A DNA stretch of 64,000 bases from Actinospica sp035552695 (GTDB taxonomy: Bacteria > Actinomycetota > Actinomycetes > Streptomycetales > Catenulisporaceae), in assembly GCF_035552695.1 (NCBI RefSeq), contig NZ_DASZKT010000276.1, positions 1 through 64,000 of the forward strand, read 5' to 3'. Shown here piece after piece: positions 34,816-43,217 of the stretch. Positions within the stretch are counted from its first letter, which is position 1. Each line of letters starts with the position of its first letter. The notes under the pieces were generated by a model, which had not been told where the DNA came from, ran no database searches, and worked only from the letters and a program-made list of their open reading frames with translations. The position numbers and the translations under genes are program-made.

Positions 34816-36210
34816 ATGACGACGACCACGCCGGGGCATCGTGCCGCCCGGCCCGCCGCCGGCACCACCGTGCTGCCGCGGCCTGGCCGTGTGTGGACCT
34901 ACGCCCTCGTCGCCACGATCGGGCTCGGCGCCGTCTATGTGGTGTCCATCTGGTGGCAGGACACGACGCCGGGCTCGCTGTCGAATTCCGCGGGTCTCGT
35001 CACGGGCGCCGGCCGCGTGCTCGGCATGCTCGCCGCGTATCTGCTACTCGTACTCGTCGCGCTGATGGCCCGAATACCGCTGCTCGAACACCGGGTCGGC
35101 TCGGACGTGCTGACGCGCGTACACCGGGCGCTCGGCGAGTACACGGTCTCGCTCGCCGTTTGCCACGCCCTGCTGATCATCCTCGGTTACGCGCTGACGG
35201 CGCACACGAACCCGGTCAGCGAGACCGTCACGCTCGAACTCGGCTATCCCGACGTGTTGATGGCCACGGCCGCGCTCGGCCTGCTGATCTGGGTCGGCAT
35301 CGTTTCGGCGCGGGCCGTACGTCGCCGGATGGCCTACGAGTCCTGGTACTACATCCATCTTTACGTCTATCTGGCGATCGGCCTGGCCTTCTCGCACGAG
35401 TTCGCCAACGGCGCCGAGTTCTCGACCTCGGCGCGCAACCGGATGATCTGGGTCACCGCGCACGTGCTGGTCGCCGTGCTGCTGGTCTACTTCCGCATTC
35501 TGGTGCCGATCCGCCGCTCGCTGCGGCACGACGTGCGGGTGGCGGGCGTCGTGCGCGAGTCGAAGGGCGTCGTCTCGCTGCACCTGACGGGTCGTAATCT
35601 GAACCAGCTGCGGATCCAGCCCGGCCAGTTCCTGCGCTGGCGATTCCTTGATCGTGCGCACTGGTGGCAGTCGCATCCGTACTCGCTCTCCGCGGCGCCG
35701 GAGAACCGGCGTATGCGGATCACGGTCAAGGACCTCGGCGATGGGAGCAGAGCGCTGAGGAAGCTGCGTCCGGGCACGAGGGTCTGGTTCGAAGGACCGT
35801 ACGGCGCGTTCACGGCGCGGCGGCTCGACCCGAGTACGGGTGGCAAGGTGCTCATGATCGCGGGCGGCGTCGGGATCACGCCGTTGCGCGCGCTGTTCGA
35901 GTCACTGCCGGGCGGCGGGGGCTCGGCGGTACTGCTCTACCGCGGGTCCACCCCGGCCGAACTGCCGCTCTATGAGGAACTGGCCGAGATCGCCCGGCAA
36001 CGCGGCTTCGGGCTGTTCCCGCTGCTCGGTCCCCGCCACACCAAGCCGGACCCGCTCTCCGCCGCCGAGCTGCGCAAGCTCGTGCCGGACCTCGCCGAGC
36101 GCGACGTGTACCTCTGCGGTCCGCCCGGCCTCGTGCACTCGGCACGCAGGGGCCTGCATCGCGCGAAGGTGCCGAACCGCCGAATTCACATCGAGTCCTT
36201 CGACTTCTAG
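34816..36210 (+). CDS. ferric-reductase-like membrane flavocytochrome
   Basis: 464 residues. N-terminal six-helix ferric-reductase-like domain (about 25-215) with heme-ligand histidines in RVHRALGEYTVSLAVCHALL and YYIHLYVYLAIGLAFSHEF. A cytoplasmic ferredoxin-reductase domain follows: FAD site HPYSLSAAP, NAD(P) site GGVGITPLRALFE and YLCGPPGLVH. It would pass electrons from NAD(P)H via FAD and heme across the membrane. It is the first gene of an operon with an FMN-binding protein (12 bp gap) and ApbE (9 bp gap), so the probable acceptor is covalently bound FMN on the outer face. Confidence 0.88.
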   Translation: MTTTTPGHRAARPAAGTTVLPRPGRVWTYALVATIGLGAVYVVSIWWQDTTPGSLSNSAGLVTGAGRVLGMLAAYLLLVLVALMARIPLLEHRVGSDVLTRVHRALGEYTVSLAVCHALLIILGYALTAHTNPVSETVTLELGYPDVLMATAALGLLIWVGIVSARAVRRRMAYESWYYIHLYVYLAIGLAFSHEFANGAEFSTSARNRMIWVTAHVLVAVLLVYFRILVPIRRSLRHDVRVAGVVRESKGVVSLHLTGRNLNQLRIQPGQFLRWRFLDRAHWWQSHPYSLSAAPENRRMRITVKDLGDGSRALRKLRPGTRVWFEGPYGAFTARRLDPSTGGKVLMIAGGVGITPLRALFESLPGGGGSAVLLYRGSTPAELPLYEELAEIARQRGFGLFPLLGPRHTKPDPLSAAELRKLVPDLAERDVYLCGPPGLVHSARRGLHRAKVPNRRIHIESFDF

Positions 36211-36222
36211 ACAGGGAAGGTC

Positions 36223-36741
36223 ATGCGAAAAGTCGTACTAGCGCTAGTGCTCACGGCAGTGGGCCTCGGCCTGCTGCTGTCGTTCAAGTCGCGCGCCACC
36301 ACGACGGGCACCACCGCGCTCGGCGGCAGCGCCCTCAGCGGCGGTACGAGCAACAACCAAGCCTCGACGACGGCCGGCGGCACGCCCGCGCCGTCGGCCG
36401 GCGCGTCGGGATCCGCGGCCGCTTCGGGGCCGGCTTCAGCGGCGAAGACCGGATCGGGCGGCAAGAGCGGCACGTTCACCGGCGCCGCGGAGAGCACCCA
36501 GTACGGAGACGTGCAGGTCCAGGCCGTGGTCAGTGGCGGCAAGCTGACCAATGTCGTCGTCCTGCAAGTCCCCGACCGCGGCGGCTACGAAGACCAGATC
36601 GTGCAGATCGCGGTGCCCGAACTGAAGTCCGAGGCGCTGTCGAAACAGAGTGCGAATATCGACGTCATCTCGGGCGCGACGTACACCTCGCAGGGCTACG
36701 CCCAGTCCCTGCAGTCCGCGCTTGACCAGGCAGGCCTCTAG
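36223..36741 (+). CDS. exported FMN-binding protein (covalent flavinylation target)
   Basis: 172 residues; ATG with AGGGAAGG upstream. An N-terminal signal anchor (VVLALVLTAVGLGLLLSF) is followed by a Ser/Gly/Ala/Thr-rich linker (about 25-85) and an FMN-binding domain (about 85-172). The ApbE flavinylation motif DVISGATYTSQ is present, with the second Thr (TYT) as the expected phosphoester attachment point. The mature domain lies outside the membrane. Flanked by the membrane reductase and ApbE, which supports an extracytoplasmic electron carrier. Confidence 0.9.
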   Translation: MRKVVLALVLTAVGLGLLLSFKSRATTTGTTALGGSALSGGTSNNQASTTAGGTPAPSAGASGSAAASGPASAAKTGSGGKSGTFTGAAESTQYGDVQVQAVVSGGKLTNVVVLQVPDRGGYEDQIVQIAVPELKSEALSKQSANIDVISGATYTSQGYAQSLQSALDQAGL

Positions 36742-36750
36742 GAGGCGACC

Positions 36751-37575
36751 GTGGCCCTGCTCCGTGACGCGAAGCCGTTGATGGGCACCGTCTTCTCGAT
36801 CGCGGCGCCCGATTCGGTCGATCCAGGTCTGTTCGAGCGTGCGTGGCAGGAAGCGTGCGAGCTGCTGGGCCGAATCGAAGAGATCTACTCCCCGTTCATC
36901 CCGGGCAGCCCGGTCTCGAGGATCCGCGAGGGACTGCTCGGCCCCGCGGACCTCGACCACCAGCCAGACCTCGCGGCGCACGAGGCGGAGGACTTCCGCG
37001 AGGTGCTCGGCCTGTGTGCGCAACTGCGCCACGAATCCGACGGCGCGTTCGACGCGTGGCTCGTGGGCGATCCCCCGAACTTCGACCCCAGCGGCGCGGT
37101 CAAGGGCTGGGCGGCGGAACGTGCCTCCGACCTGCTCGTCGAGCGTGGCGTCACGGCGCACCTGCTGAACGCGGGCGGCGACGTGCGACTGCGGACGGAC
37201 GGCGTCGCGACGTGGAGCGTGGGCGTCGAGGACCCGCACCGGCCGGACCAGATCATCGCGCGACTCACGGTCGCGGACGGAGCCGTGGCGACGTCCGGCA
37301 CCCGCCAGCGCGGTGAGCACATTTGGGATCCGCTGCGTCGTCGCCCGGCCGAGGGCATTGCGCAGGTGACGGTCGTCGGACCGGACCTCGCGTTGGCCGA
37401 CGGCTACGCGACGGCGGTGCTCGCGCTCGGCGAGCGGGCTCGGGCGTTCCTGGCGAACCTCGGCGCGCGCGGACCGTATCAGGGCTGCACCGTGGACGAC
37501 GCGCAGGGCGTGTGGTGGACGGAAGGTTTCGAGGACTACGCGCCCGCGCTGCACGGACTATTGCGGCCCAGCTGA
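36751..37575 (+). CDS. apbE: FAD:protein FMN transferase
   Basis: 274 residues; GTG start with GGAGG 5 bases upstream. ApbE transfers FMN from FAD to a Thr of target proteins, with Mg2+. Family motifs present: GAVKGWAAERASDLL (KGxA), LLNAGGDVRLR and VATSGTRQRGEHIWDP. No signal peptide or lipobox is visible at the N-terminus (MALLRDAKPLMGTVFSI), unlike many exported ApbE proteins, so it may act in the cytoplasm or be exported by another route. The target is clearly the preceding FMN-binding protein. Confidence 0.92.
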   Translation: MALLRDAKPLMGTVFSIAAPDSVDPGLFERAWQEACELLGRIEEIYSPFIPGSPVSRIREGLLGPADLDHQPDLAAHEAEDFREVLGLCAQLRHESDGAFDAWLVGDPPNFDPSGAVKGWAAERASDLLVERGVTAHLLNAGGDVRLRTDGVATWSVGVEDPHRPDQIIARLTVADGAVATSGTRQRGEHIWDPLRRRPAEGIAQVTVVGPDLALADGYATAVLALGERARAFLANLGARGPYQGCTVDDAQGVWWTEGFEDYAPALHGLLRPS

Positions 37576-37720
37576 GGACACGGAGGGGACTTCCAGAGGA
37601 CATTCGGTCACTCTGGGGGGTGATCGTCGAGAAACGGGCTTGGATAGGGTCGTCCGACACGATGTGATGGAGGCATCGGAGGTCGCAACCGCGGCCGCCG
37701 GACCGTGGTGACAAACGCTC

Positions 37721-37836
37721 CCCCAAGCGAAGGCCGCACCACAAACACCGGAACCCCGCGCACTGCCCGGCGCGGGGTTCCCCCTTTCCCGGCCACACCC
37801 CAAGCGAAGGCCGCACCACAAACACCGGAACCCCGC
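37721..37836. repeat. direct repeats (39 bp) in the apbE 3' intergenic region
   Basis: A 39-bp sequence beginning CCCCAAGCGAAGGCCGCACC occurs identically at 37721-37759 and 37798-37836. Each copy runs into the left arm of a hairpin, and the right arms (TGCCCGGCGCGGGGTTCCCC) are also repeated. The unit of duplication is therefore the whole terminator module of about 77 bp. Confidence 0.9.
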
Positions 37837-37863
37837 ACCGAGCCATGCCCGGCGCGGGGTTCC
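37750..37863. terminator. two tandem bidirectional hairpin terminators
   Basis: Hairpin 1: GGAACCCCGCG (37750-37760) with CGCGGGGTTCC (37771-37781), followed by CCCTTT. Hairpin 2: GGAACCCCGC (37827-37836) with GCGGGGTTCC (37854-37863), followed by CCTCTTT. They lie between the convergent apbE and coiled-coil genes and can serve both. The rest of the 302-bp gap (37576-37720) shows nothing recognisable. Confidence 0.8.
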
Positions 37864-37877
37864 CCTCTTTCTGCCTT

Positions 37878-39047
37878 CTACTTCTCGACCTCGACCTCGG
37901 CGTCGGCCTGCGCAAGATCCGACGTCTCGGCCTGCGCGGCGGCCTGAGCAGGAACCTGCGTCAATCGAGCACTGAGATCCAACAGACGCCCCGTCAGTTC
38001 ATCGGCCCGCGCCCGCTCCGCATCCAGCTGAGCCCGCAGCCGCGCGACCTCGTCCTGGACCGACTTCAACTGCGCCACGGCCGCGTCCCGCTCCGCGTAC
38101 GCCTGCTGGCCCTGCAGCCGTGCCTCCATCGTCTCCGCGTGCGCCGCCTGGAGTGAGTGGCCGAGCCCGGCGGCGCGCTCGTCCGCCGACGCCGCCCTCG
38201 CGGCCTCGGCCTCGGCGCGCTCACGCTGCATGTCCGCCGCGGCCCGCGCCCGCTCGGCTTCCACCAGCGCTTCGGAACGTTCGACAGAGGCCTGACGTGC
38301 CGCCGCCTCGGCTCGCTCGCGCGCCGCAGCCTCCCGCACCGACTGTTCCTTGGCCTGCTCCGCCTCGCTCTGTGCGGCCACGGCCCGGCCCAACGCCGTG
38401 TCCCGCGCTGACTCGGCGTCACGCGCGTCCTGCTCTGCCTGCCGCGCCTCGGCCGCGTGCTCGCGAGCTTCGTGCTGCGCCTGCGTGCAACGCTGCGTCG
38501 CCTCGGCCTCGCGGACGGCCGCCTGAGCCGCCTCGTCCAGTGCCTGCGCCGCGGCGGCCTGCGCGTCACGAGCCTCTTGCTCGGCCTCTTCGCGGCGCGC
38601 GCTCTCCTGCTCCGCCCGCGCGATCGCCGTCTGCGTGTCGGCACGTGCGGATTCGGCGGCAGCCTGAGCGTCACGCGCCTCCGCCGCGGCGGTCGCGGAT
38701 TGCGCGGCGGCCTCCGCACGCGCTGCGGCGATCCTCGACTCGACGCCCGCGGCCGACAACTCGCCGTTGATCGAGTTGGCGAGCAGCGCCGCGGCCTGGT
38801 CCAGCCGGTCCACCAGCTCCCAGGTCTGGGCGAGTTGTCCCGGCAGGCCGGGCGCGTGCCGCTCCCGCTGACGGGAGTTTCGCGCGGCCTTGAGGCAGGC
38901 GTCGTCGTTGTCCCGGCAGTATTGGAACGGCCGCCCGGCGCTCGCCCGCTGCGGCACCGGACGTCCGCAGTACAGGCAGGGTCGGTTCGGCAGGGCGGCG
39001 TCCGCGGCGAGACTGGTCGCGGCGGCAGCGGGTTCGGCGGCGCTCAT
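37878..39047 (-). CDS. coiled-coil protein with N-terminal zinc finger
   Basis: 389 residues from ATG 39047. Residues about 23-52 hold a Cys-rich motif (CLYCGRPVPQ, then FQYCRDNDDAC) of the C-x2-C...C-x6-C type, probably binding zinc. Residues about 95-370 are a nearly continuous Ala/Glu/Arg/Gln coiled coil with heptad-like repeats (for example EARDAQAAAESARAD, EQDARDAESARD), resembling KfrA-type or cytoskeletal filament proteins. The C-terminus is Ala/Gln/Glu-rich. No enzyme domain. A DNA-binding or scaffold role is possible but unproven. The gene ends 15 bp from the tandem terminators. Confidence 0.75.
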   Translation of the reverse strand: MSAAEPAAAATSLAADAALPNRPCLYCGRPVPQRASAGRPFQYCRDNDDACLKAARNSRQRERHAPGLPGQLAQTWELVDRLDQAAALLANSINGELSAAGVESRIAAARAEAAAQSATAAAEARDAQAAAESARADTQTAIARAEQESARREEAEQEARDAQAAAAQALDEAAQAAVREAEATQRCTQAQHEAREHAAEARQAEQDARDAESARDTALGRAVAAQSEAEQAKEQSVREAAARERAEAAARQASVERSEALVEAERARAAADMQRERAEAEAARAASADERAAGLGHSLQAAHAETMEARLQGQQAYAERDAAVAQLKSVQDEVARLRAQLDAERARADELTGRLLDLSARLTQVPAQAAAQAETSDLAQADAEVEVEK

Positions 39048-39088
39048 GGCCCAGCAGAATACCGGCCCTGACGCCGCGTCACCCGCCG

Positions 39089-39132
39089 CGACGTGCTTAG
39101 TCCTGTTCCACGACGTGCTTAGTCCTGTTCCA
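39089..39132. repeat. tandem 22-bp duplication over the SRPBCC stop codon
   Basis: CGACGTGCTTAGTCCTGTTC (plus CA) occurs twice back to back, at 39089-39110 and 39111-39132. The second copy contains the last three codons and the stop of the SRPBCC gene. Confidence 0.9.
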
Positions 39133-39583
39133 GGGAGTCGTCGGTCTGCACCCGCGCGGCCAGCTTCGCCAGCGTCTCGTCGTAGATCTTCACCAGCGCC
39201 CGGGGCGCGAAGGTCCGCTCGAAGAAGCCACCGATGCCGCCGGCGCCGTTCCACACGGTCTCGACGACGATGCTCGCGTGGCCGTCATCCGAGGCGACGA
39301 CCGTGTACGTGGTCACCATCGAGGAGTTGGCGTCCGACTCCACCAGCACGCCCTCCTCCGGGGAGGTCACCGTGATCTCGCAGTCGCGGATCCGCTTCTC
39401 GGTGGCGGCGAGCTTCCAGTGCACGACGGTTCCGGCACCGACGCCGCCGGTCCGCACGGCGTAGTCCGAGTAGTTCGCGGGCAGGATTTCCGGCCGCACG
39501 GTCGCATAGTCGGCGAGCGCGTCGGTCACCTGCTTGACCGGGGCGTGGATATGCGCGGCGGCCACGGCGCGGACCTGGGACAT
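39119..39583 (-). CDS. SRPBCC-fold protein (polyketide-cyclase/START-like)
   Basis: 154 residues. Starts MSQVRAVAAAHIHAPVKQVT, the standard opening strand of SRPBCC domains, with later strands TVVHWKLAATEKRIRDCEIT and VVETVWNGAGG and the long C-terminal helix (RALVKIYDETLAKLAARV) that lines the hydrophobic pocket. The family binds lipids or hydrophobic ligands; some members are enzymes. It is cytoplasmic. No ligand can be predicted. It lies between the coiled-coil gene and an MFS exporter on the same strand, with gaps of 71 bp and 93 bp, so a shared transcript is possible. Confidence 0.82.
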   Translation of the reverse strand: MSQVRAVAAAHIHAPVKQVTDALADYATVRPEILPANYSDYAVRTGGVGAGTVVHWKLAATEKRIRDCEITVTSPEEGVLVESDANSSMVTTYTVVASDDGHASIVVETVWNGAGGIGGFFERTFAPRALVKIYDETLAKLAARVQTDDSLEQD

Positions 39584-39676
39584 GCGGGGCTCCTCGAAAA
39601 GCGGGATTCGGCACCGGCCGCCCGCTGTCTGCGGCCGACCGGTGCCAAGCCTAGTGCCTGCGTCGGACAGCCTTGT

Positions 39677-41269
39677 TCAGCCCCCGCCGCCCATGCCTGC
39701 CTGGATGTTCTCCTCGGACATCGGCCCGGCGTTGATCAGGATTCCGCCGATGACGGCCGCGAGTACCAGGAAGCCGAAGGCGGCCCATGTCGCCAGCACG
39801 TAGCCGTGTACCTGGGCCTGCGCCTCCCCGAGCAGCACCTGCGGCTTCAGGGTTCTGGCGGTCACCGGGTTCTGCGCGACGGATGCCGGCGGCAGCAGAC
39901 GCGTGGTCAGGTAGGTAGAGGTCGCCGAGACCGCGATGGTGTTCAGCAGCGCCGTGCCGATCGAGCCGCCGACCTGCTGCGCGGTGTTCAGCGCCGCCGA
40001 GGTCACGCCCGCGTCCTGCGGCGCGACACCCGAGGTCGCGGTCGCGAACACCGGCATGAAGGTGAGGCCGAATCCGAGGCCGAGCAGGATCTCGGCCGGA
40101 AGTACCTGGGTCGCGTACGAGCCGCCGACCGAGATCTTCGTCATCCACGCCATGCCGCCGGCCGCGATCAGCATGCCGGGCACGAGCAGCATCCGGGGCG
40201 GCAGCTTCGTCAGCAGGCGCGCGGCGATCGCCACGGACACGAAGATCAGCGTCGCGCTCATCGGCAGGAACGCGAAGCCGGTGCGCAGTGCCGAATATCC
40301 CTTGATCCCCTGGAGGTAGTAGGTCAGGAAGAGGAAGACGCCGAACATGGAGATCGCAGCGAGGGCCATCAACGCGAAACTGCCGCCTCGGTTGCGTTCA
40401 ACAACGATGTGCGGCGGCAACAGCGGTGCGCTCACCCGGTTCTGCACGATACCGAACAGCACGAGAGCGACGATCGCGACGGCGAACAGGACGAGCGTCG
40501 TCGTGTTGCTCCAGCCGTCGCTCGCGGCCTTGGTGAAGCCGTAGACGAGGGCGAGCAGACCGCCGCAGCCGAGCGCGGTCCCCGCGTAGTCGATCTTCAC
40601 GACGTGCCGCGGCGCGCGGTCCACGACGAGCATGATCGAGCCGGCCACCGCGACGATCGCGATGATGACATTGACGTACATGGTCCAACGCCAGGTCAGG
40701 TAGTTGGTGATCACACCACCGAGGATCAGTCCGATCGCGCTGCCCGCGCCCGCGATGGCGCCGAAGACGCCGAAGGCCTTCGCCCGCTCGTCCGGATCGG
40801 TGAAGGTGGTGGTGAGCAGCGAAAGCGCGGCCGGGGCGAGGATCGCGCCGAAGCAGCCCTGCACCGCGCGGGCGCCGAAGAGCATGCCGCCGCTGACCGC
40901 CGCGCCGCCGAGCGCCGAGGCCCCCGCGAAACCGATCAAGCCGATGATCAGTGTGTTCTTCCGCCCCACGAAGTCGACGATCTTGCCGCCGAGCAGCAGC
41001 AGCCCGCCGAAGGCGAGGGTGTAGGCGGTCATCACCCACTGCTTGTCGGCCGGGGCGATGTGCAGGGCGGCCTGCGCGGAGGGCAGCGCGATGGTCACGA
41101 CCGTGATATCGAGCACGATCATCAACTGGCTGAGCGCGATGACGACGAGGCTCCACCAGCGCCGGGGATCGGGCGCGGTCGCGTCCGGCGCGAGGGCGGT
41201 GTCCACGGCCGGAGCCGCGTCCGCGGTATTGGATATGACGGGGTCGAAGGTCTCTGACGTTTCGGACAC
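39677..41269 (-). CDS. MFS transporter, DHA2 (QacA/EmrB-like) family
   Basis: 530 residues from GTG 41269, placed by AAGGAG 6 bases upstream. A cytoplasmic N-terminus of about 45 residues precedes 14 helices. DHA2 features: VVIALSQLMIVLDITVVTIA (helix 1, with the Asp-Thr pair), GGKIVDFVGRKNTLI (motif A) and GSAIGLILGGVIT (motif C). It is probably a proton-coupled exporter of drugs or secondary metabolites. There is no regulator beside it. The last 20 residues (MSEENIQAGMGGGG) are polar. Substrate unknown. Confidence 0.88.
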   Translation of the reverse strand: MSETSETFDPVISNTADAAPAVDTALAPDATAPDPRRWWSLVVIALSQLMIVLDITVVTIALPSAQAALHIAPADKQWVMTAYTLAFGGLLLLGGKIVDFVGRKNTLIIGLIGFAGASALGGAAVSGGMLFGARAVQGCFGAILAPAALSLLTTTFTDPDERAKAFGVFGAIAGAGSAIGLILGGVITNYLTWRWTMYVNVIIAIVAVAGSIMLVVDRAPRHVVKIDYAGTALGCGGLLALVYGFTKAASDGWSNTTTLVLFAVAIVALVLFGIVQNRVSAPLLPPHIVVERNRGGSFALMALAAISMFGVFLFLTYYLQGIKGYSALRTGFAFLPMSATLIFVSVAIAARLLTKLPPRMLLVPGMLIAAGGMAWMTKISVGGSYATQVLPAEILLGLGFGLTFMPVFATATSGVAPQDAGVTSAALNTAQQVGGSIGTALLNTIAVSATSTYLTTRLLPPASVAQNPVTARTLKPQVLLGEAQAQVHGYVLATWAAFGFLVLAAVIGGILINAGPMSEENIQAGMGGGG

Positions 41270-41381
41270 GGACGGCTCCTTCGCCGCACGGCGCCCCCGA
41301 TTGGCGCGCCCCTTCATTGAAGGTAGCAGCGGGAATACCCGATCTTGCGGGCAGGGCCACCACCACCCCTGACCCTTCTGA

Positions 41382-42272
41382 CTAACACACCTCGACAATC
41401 CGATCAAGGGCTTTTCGTCCAGCGGCGAGCCATCCCGGTTTGCCGCCGGGAAGTCCGCGCAATCCATTGAGGGCCATCTGCACGACAAAGACGCCGGTGT
41501 AGATCGCGCCGGCGCGGGCGCGGCGCATCGTGGCCTCGTCGACCTCGCCGTAGTTTTCGAAGAACGCCGAGGTGGAACCCGATGGCAGCAGGGTCCAGAC
41601 GGCACCGAGGTCGGCGGCCGGATCGCCCGGGCCGAGTTCGCCGAAATCGATCACCCCGGTGAGCGCGCAGTCCTTCGTGACGACATTCGCGGGGTGAAGA
41701 TCGCCATGCACCCAGACGCGCGGGCCCTGCCATTCGGGTGCCTCCTGCCCGTCCCGCAGGATTTCCCCGAGCATCCGGGCCTGATCATCACCGATCAGCT
41801 CGATCAAATCGTCACCGAATTCACAGGAGGCTTTACGAAGACCGTCGCCTTTGCTGCGATCACCCTGAGCAATCAGGGGTTCCTCACTATGCAAGGCTCT
41901 GAGAAATTCGGCCAATGTCGCCGCGGATTCCGCATTCTTGATCTCCGCGCCGTCGGCCGGTTCGCCCGCGACCCAGGCCACGACCGTCCACGGCTGCGGG
42001 AAGAGTGCGGACGGCTCGCCGAGGTACAGCGGCGTGGGCACCGGCAGGGGCAGTCGGGAGGCGATCTCGGGCAGCCAGCGGTGTTCCTTGCGCAGCAGTT
42101 CGGGCGCACGCTCCGTCCGCGGGATGCGCACCGCCAGTTCGTCGCCGAGCCGCCAGAGCTCGTTGTCCCAGCCGCGGCCGACGCGCCGCAGCGGCAGGCC
42201 CGCGAGATCCGGCCGCTGCTCGCGGAGCAGCCCGAGTACGAGGTCTTCGTCGATCACGTCCGTCACGTCCAT
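41382..42272 (-). CDS. aminoglycoside-phosphotransferase-family kinase
   Basis: 296 residues from ATG 42272. It is a small-molecule kinase of the APH/choline kinase fold: a Lys/Arg-containing N-lobe (WRLGDELAVRIPRTERAPEL), the catalytic loop VHGDLHPANVV (HxDxxxxN) and the metal-binding IDFGELGPGDPAADL. Similar proteins in soil actinomycetes phosphorylate aminoglycosides, macrolides or unknown sugars; resistance function cannot be claimed from sequence alone. It starts a minus-strand pair with the MFS exporter (112-bp gap), which could point to self-protection or simple proximity. Confidence 0.85.
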   Translation of the reverse strand: MDVTDVIDEDLVLGLLREQRPDLAGLPLRRVGRGWDNELWRLGDELAVRIPRTERAPELLRKEHRWLPEIASRLPLPVPTPLYLGEPSALFPQPWTVVAWVAGEPADGAEIKNAESAATLAEFLRALHSEEPLIAQGDRSKGDGLRKASCEFGDDLIELIGDDQARMLGEILRDGQEAPEWQGPRVWVHGDLHPANVVTKDCALTGVIDFGELGPGDPAADLGAVWTLLPSGSTSAFFENYGEVDEATMRRARAGAIYTGVFVVQMALNGLRGLPGGKPGWLAAGRKALDRIVEVC

Positions 42273-42441
42273 CCCCGCACCGTACCGGGATCTTGGCCGC
42301 TGGGCGCGCGAAGTGGAACGTTCCCCGATCGTCACCTGGCCAAGGGTTCTGCGATCACGCGCGCGGGGCACCAAGCCGTCGGGCCGCGGGGGCCATCCCC
42401 TTGCGTGCGGCGAGGATTTCCCGATGGAGGAGGCGAGGAGG

Positions 42442-43050
42442 ATGGCGACCATACCGCTGGCACGCGTCCGCGCGGGGGCGACGAGCAGCGCCACGCTGAT
42501 CACGCTCTTGGTGACGGCCGGCCTGGGCAACCAGGCTCTGGAGAGTTGGCGCACCGCGCGGGCGGGCAGCGACGGCCTGAGCGGCTGGACGGGGGTGCTG
42601 TTCCAGCCCTTGCTGCTGACCGGTTGGCGGTTCAGTGAGCCGAGTGGGGCGAACAACCTGGATCACTACCTGGCCCCGCTGGTGTTCAACGTCGTGTTCG
42701 TCCTCGGCACGGCGCTCCTGGTGGCCTGGGCGACGAGGGGCAGCGGGCGCCTGGCGACGCTGTTCACGACGTGGGGCATGGTGACGCTCGCGGGCGGCAT
42801 CGCGGCCGCCGCGTGCACCCCGCTGGCGTTCGCGGGAATCGCCGGGCCGGCGGCGAAGGCGTTCCAGGACAGCGTGCCGCAAGGCCTTTCGCTCGGCTTC
42901 ATCGTCGGTGCGATCGCGGGTGTGGTCGCGTGCGTCTTCGGCGGTGGCGGCACCTCGTCATCGAGCTCAGCCGAACCGGCGCCGAGCCCGCTCGAGGCGA
43001 CGGCGACGCTGCCGATGGGCACCGACTGGCCGCCCGGATCCGACGAATAG
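42442..43050 (+). CDS. membrane protein of unknown function
   Basis: 202 residues from ATG 42442, preceded by AGGAGGCGAGG; ATG 42424 is also in frame. Four hydrophobic segments (about 16-30, 72-92, 104-126, 148-168) alternate with polar loops. The C-terminal 30 residues are Ser/Pro-rich (GTSSSSSAEPAPSPLEA) and probably cytoplasmic. No family is recognised. It is divergent from the kinase gene and followed by a strong hairpin before the next gene. GC-rich third positions and a good ribosome site support it. Confidence 0.7.
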   Translation: MATIPLARVRAGATSSATLITLLVTAGLGNQALESWRTARAGSDGLSGWTGVLFQPLLLTGWRFSEPSGANNLDHYLAPLVFNVVFVLGTALLVAWATRGSGRLATLFTTWGMVTLAGGIAAAACTPLAFAGIAGPAAKAFQDSVPQGLSLGFIVGAIAGVVACVFGGGGTSSSSSAEPAPSPLEATATLPMGTDWPPGSDE

Positions 43051-43154
43051 CCCAGCCGGGCTACCCGTGACGCTCCGGTCATACATACCTACATTGACTC
43101 TCTCTGCCTGAAATACCGGCTCTCCCCCGCCGTGGCGGGGCATCGGCCCGCACG

Positions 43155-43198
43155 CTGGTCTTCAGCAGGGGTCCGCACCCGCGGACCCCGAAGACCAG
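43155..43198 (+). promoter_or_regulatory. very strong hairpin 20 bases before a start codon
   Basis: CTGGTCTTC (43155-43163) pairs with GAAGACCAG (43190-43198), and GGGGTCCGC (43168-43176) pairs with GCGGACCCC (43181-43189). This makes an 18-bp stem with a 4-nt bulge and a 4-nt loop. There is no T tract. It lies in the leader of the 43218 gene and might be a terminator of the upstream gene, a leader control element or a protein-binding site. Confidence 0.6.
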
Positions 43199-43217
43199 AT
43201 GGGCGGGTCAGGCGACC

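Noticed and set aside
41382..42272. Reading the phosphotransferase and adjacent MFS gene as an antibiotic-resistance cassette
   Set aside because: Family membership alone does not show resistance, and no antibiotic biosynthesis genes are in the window.
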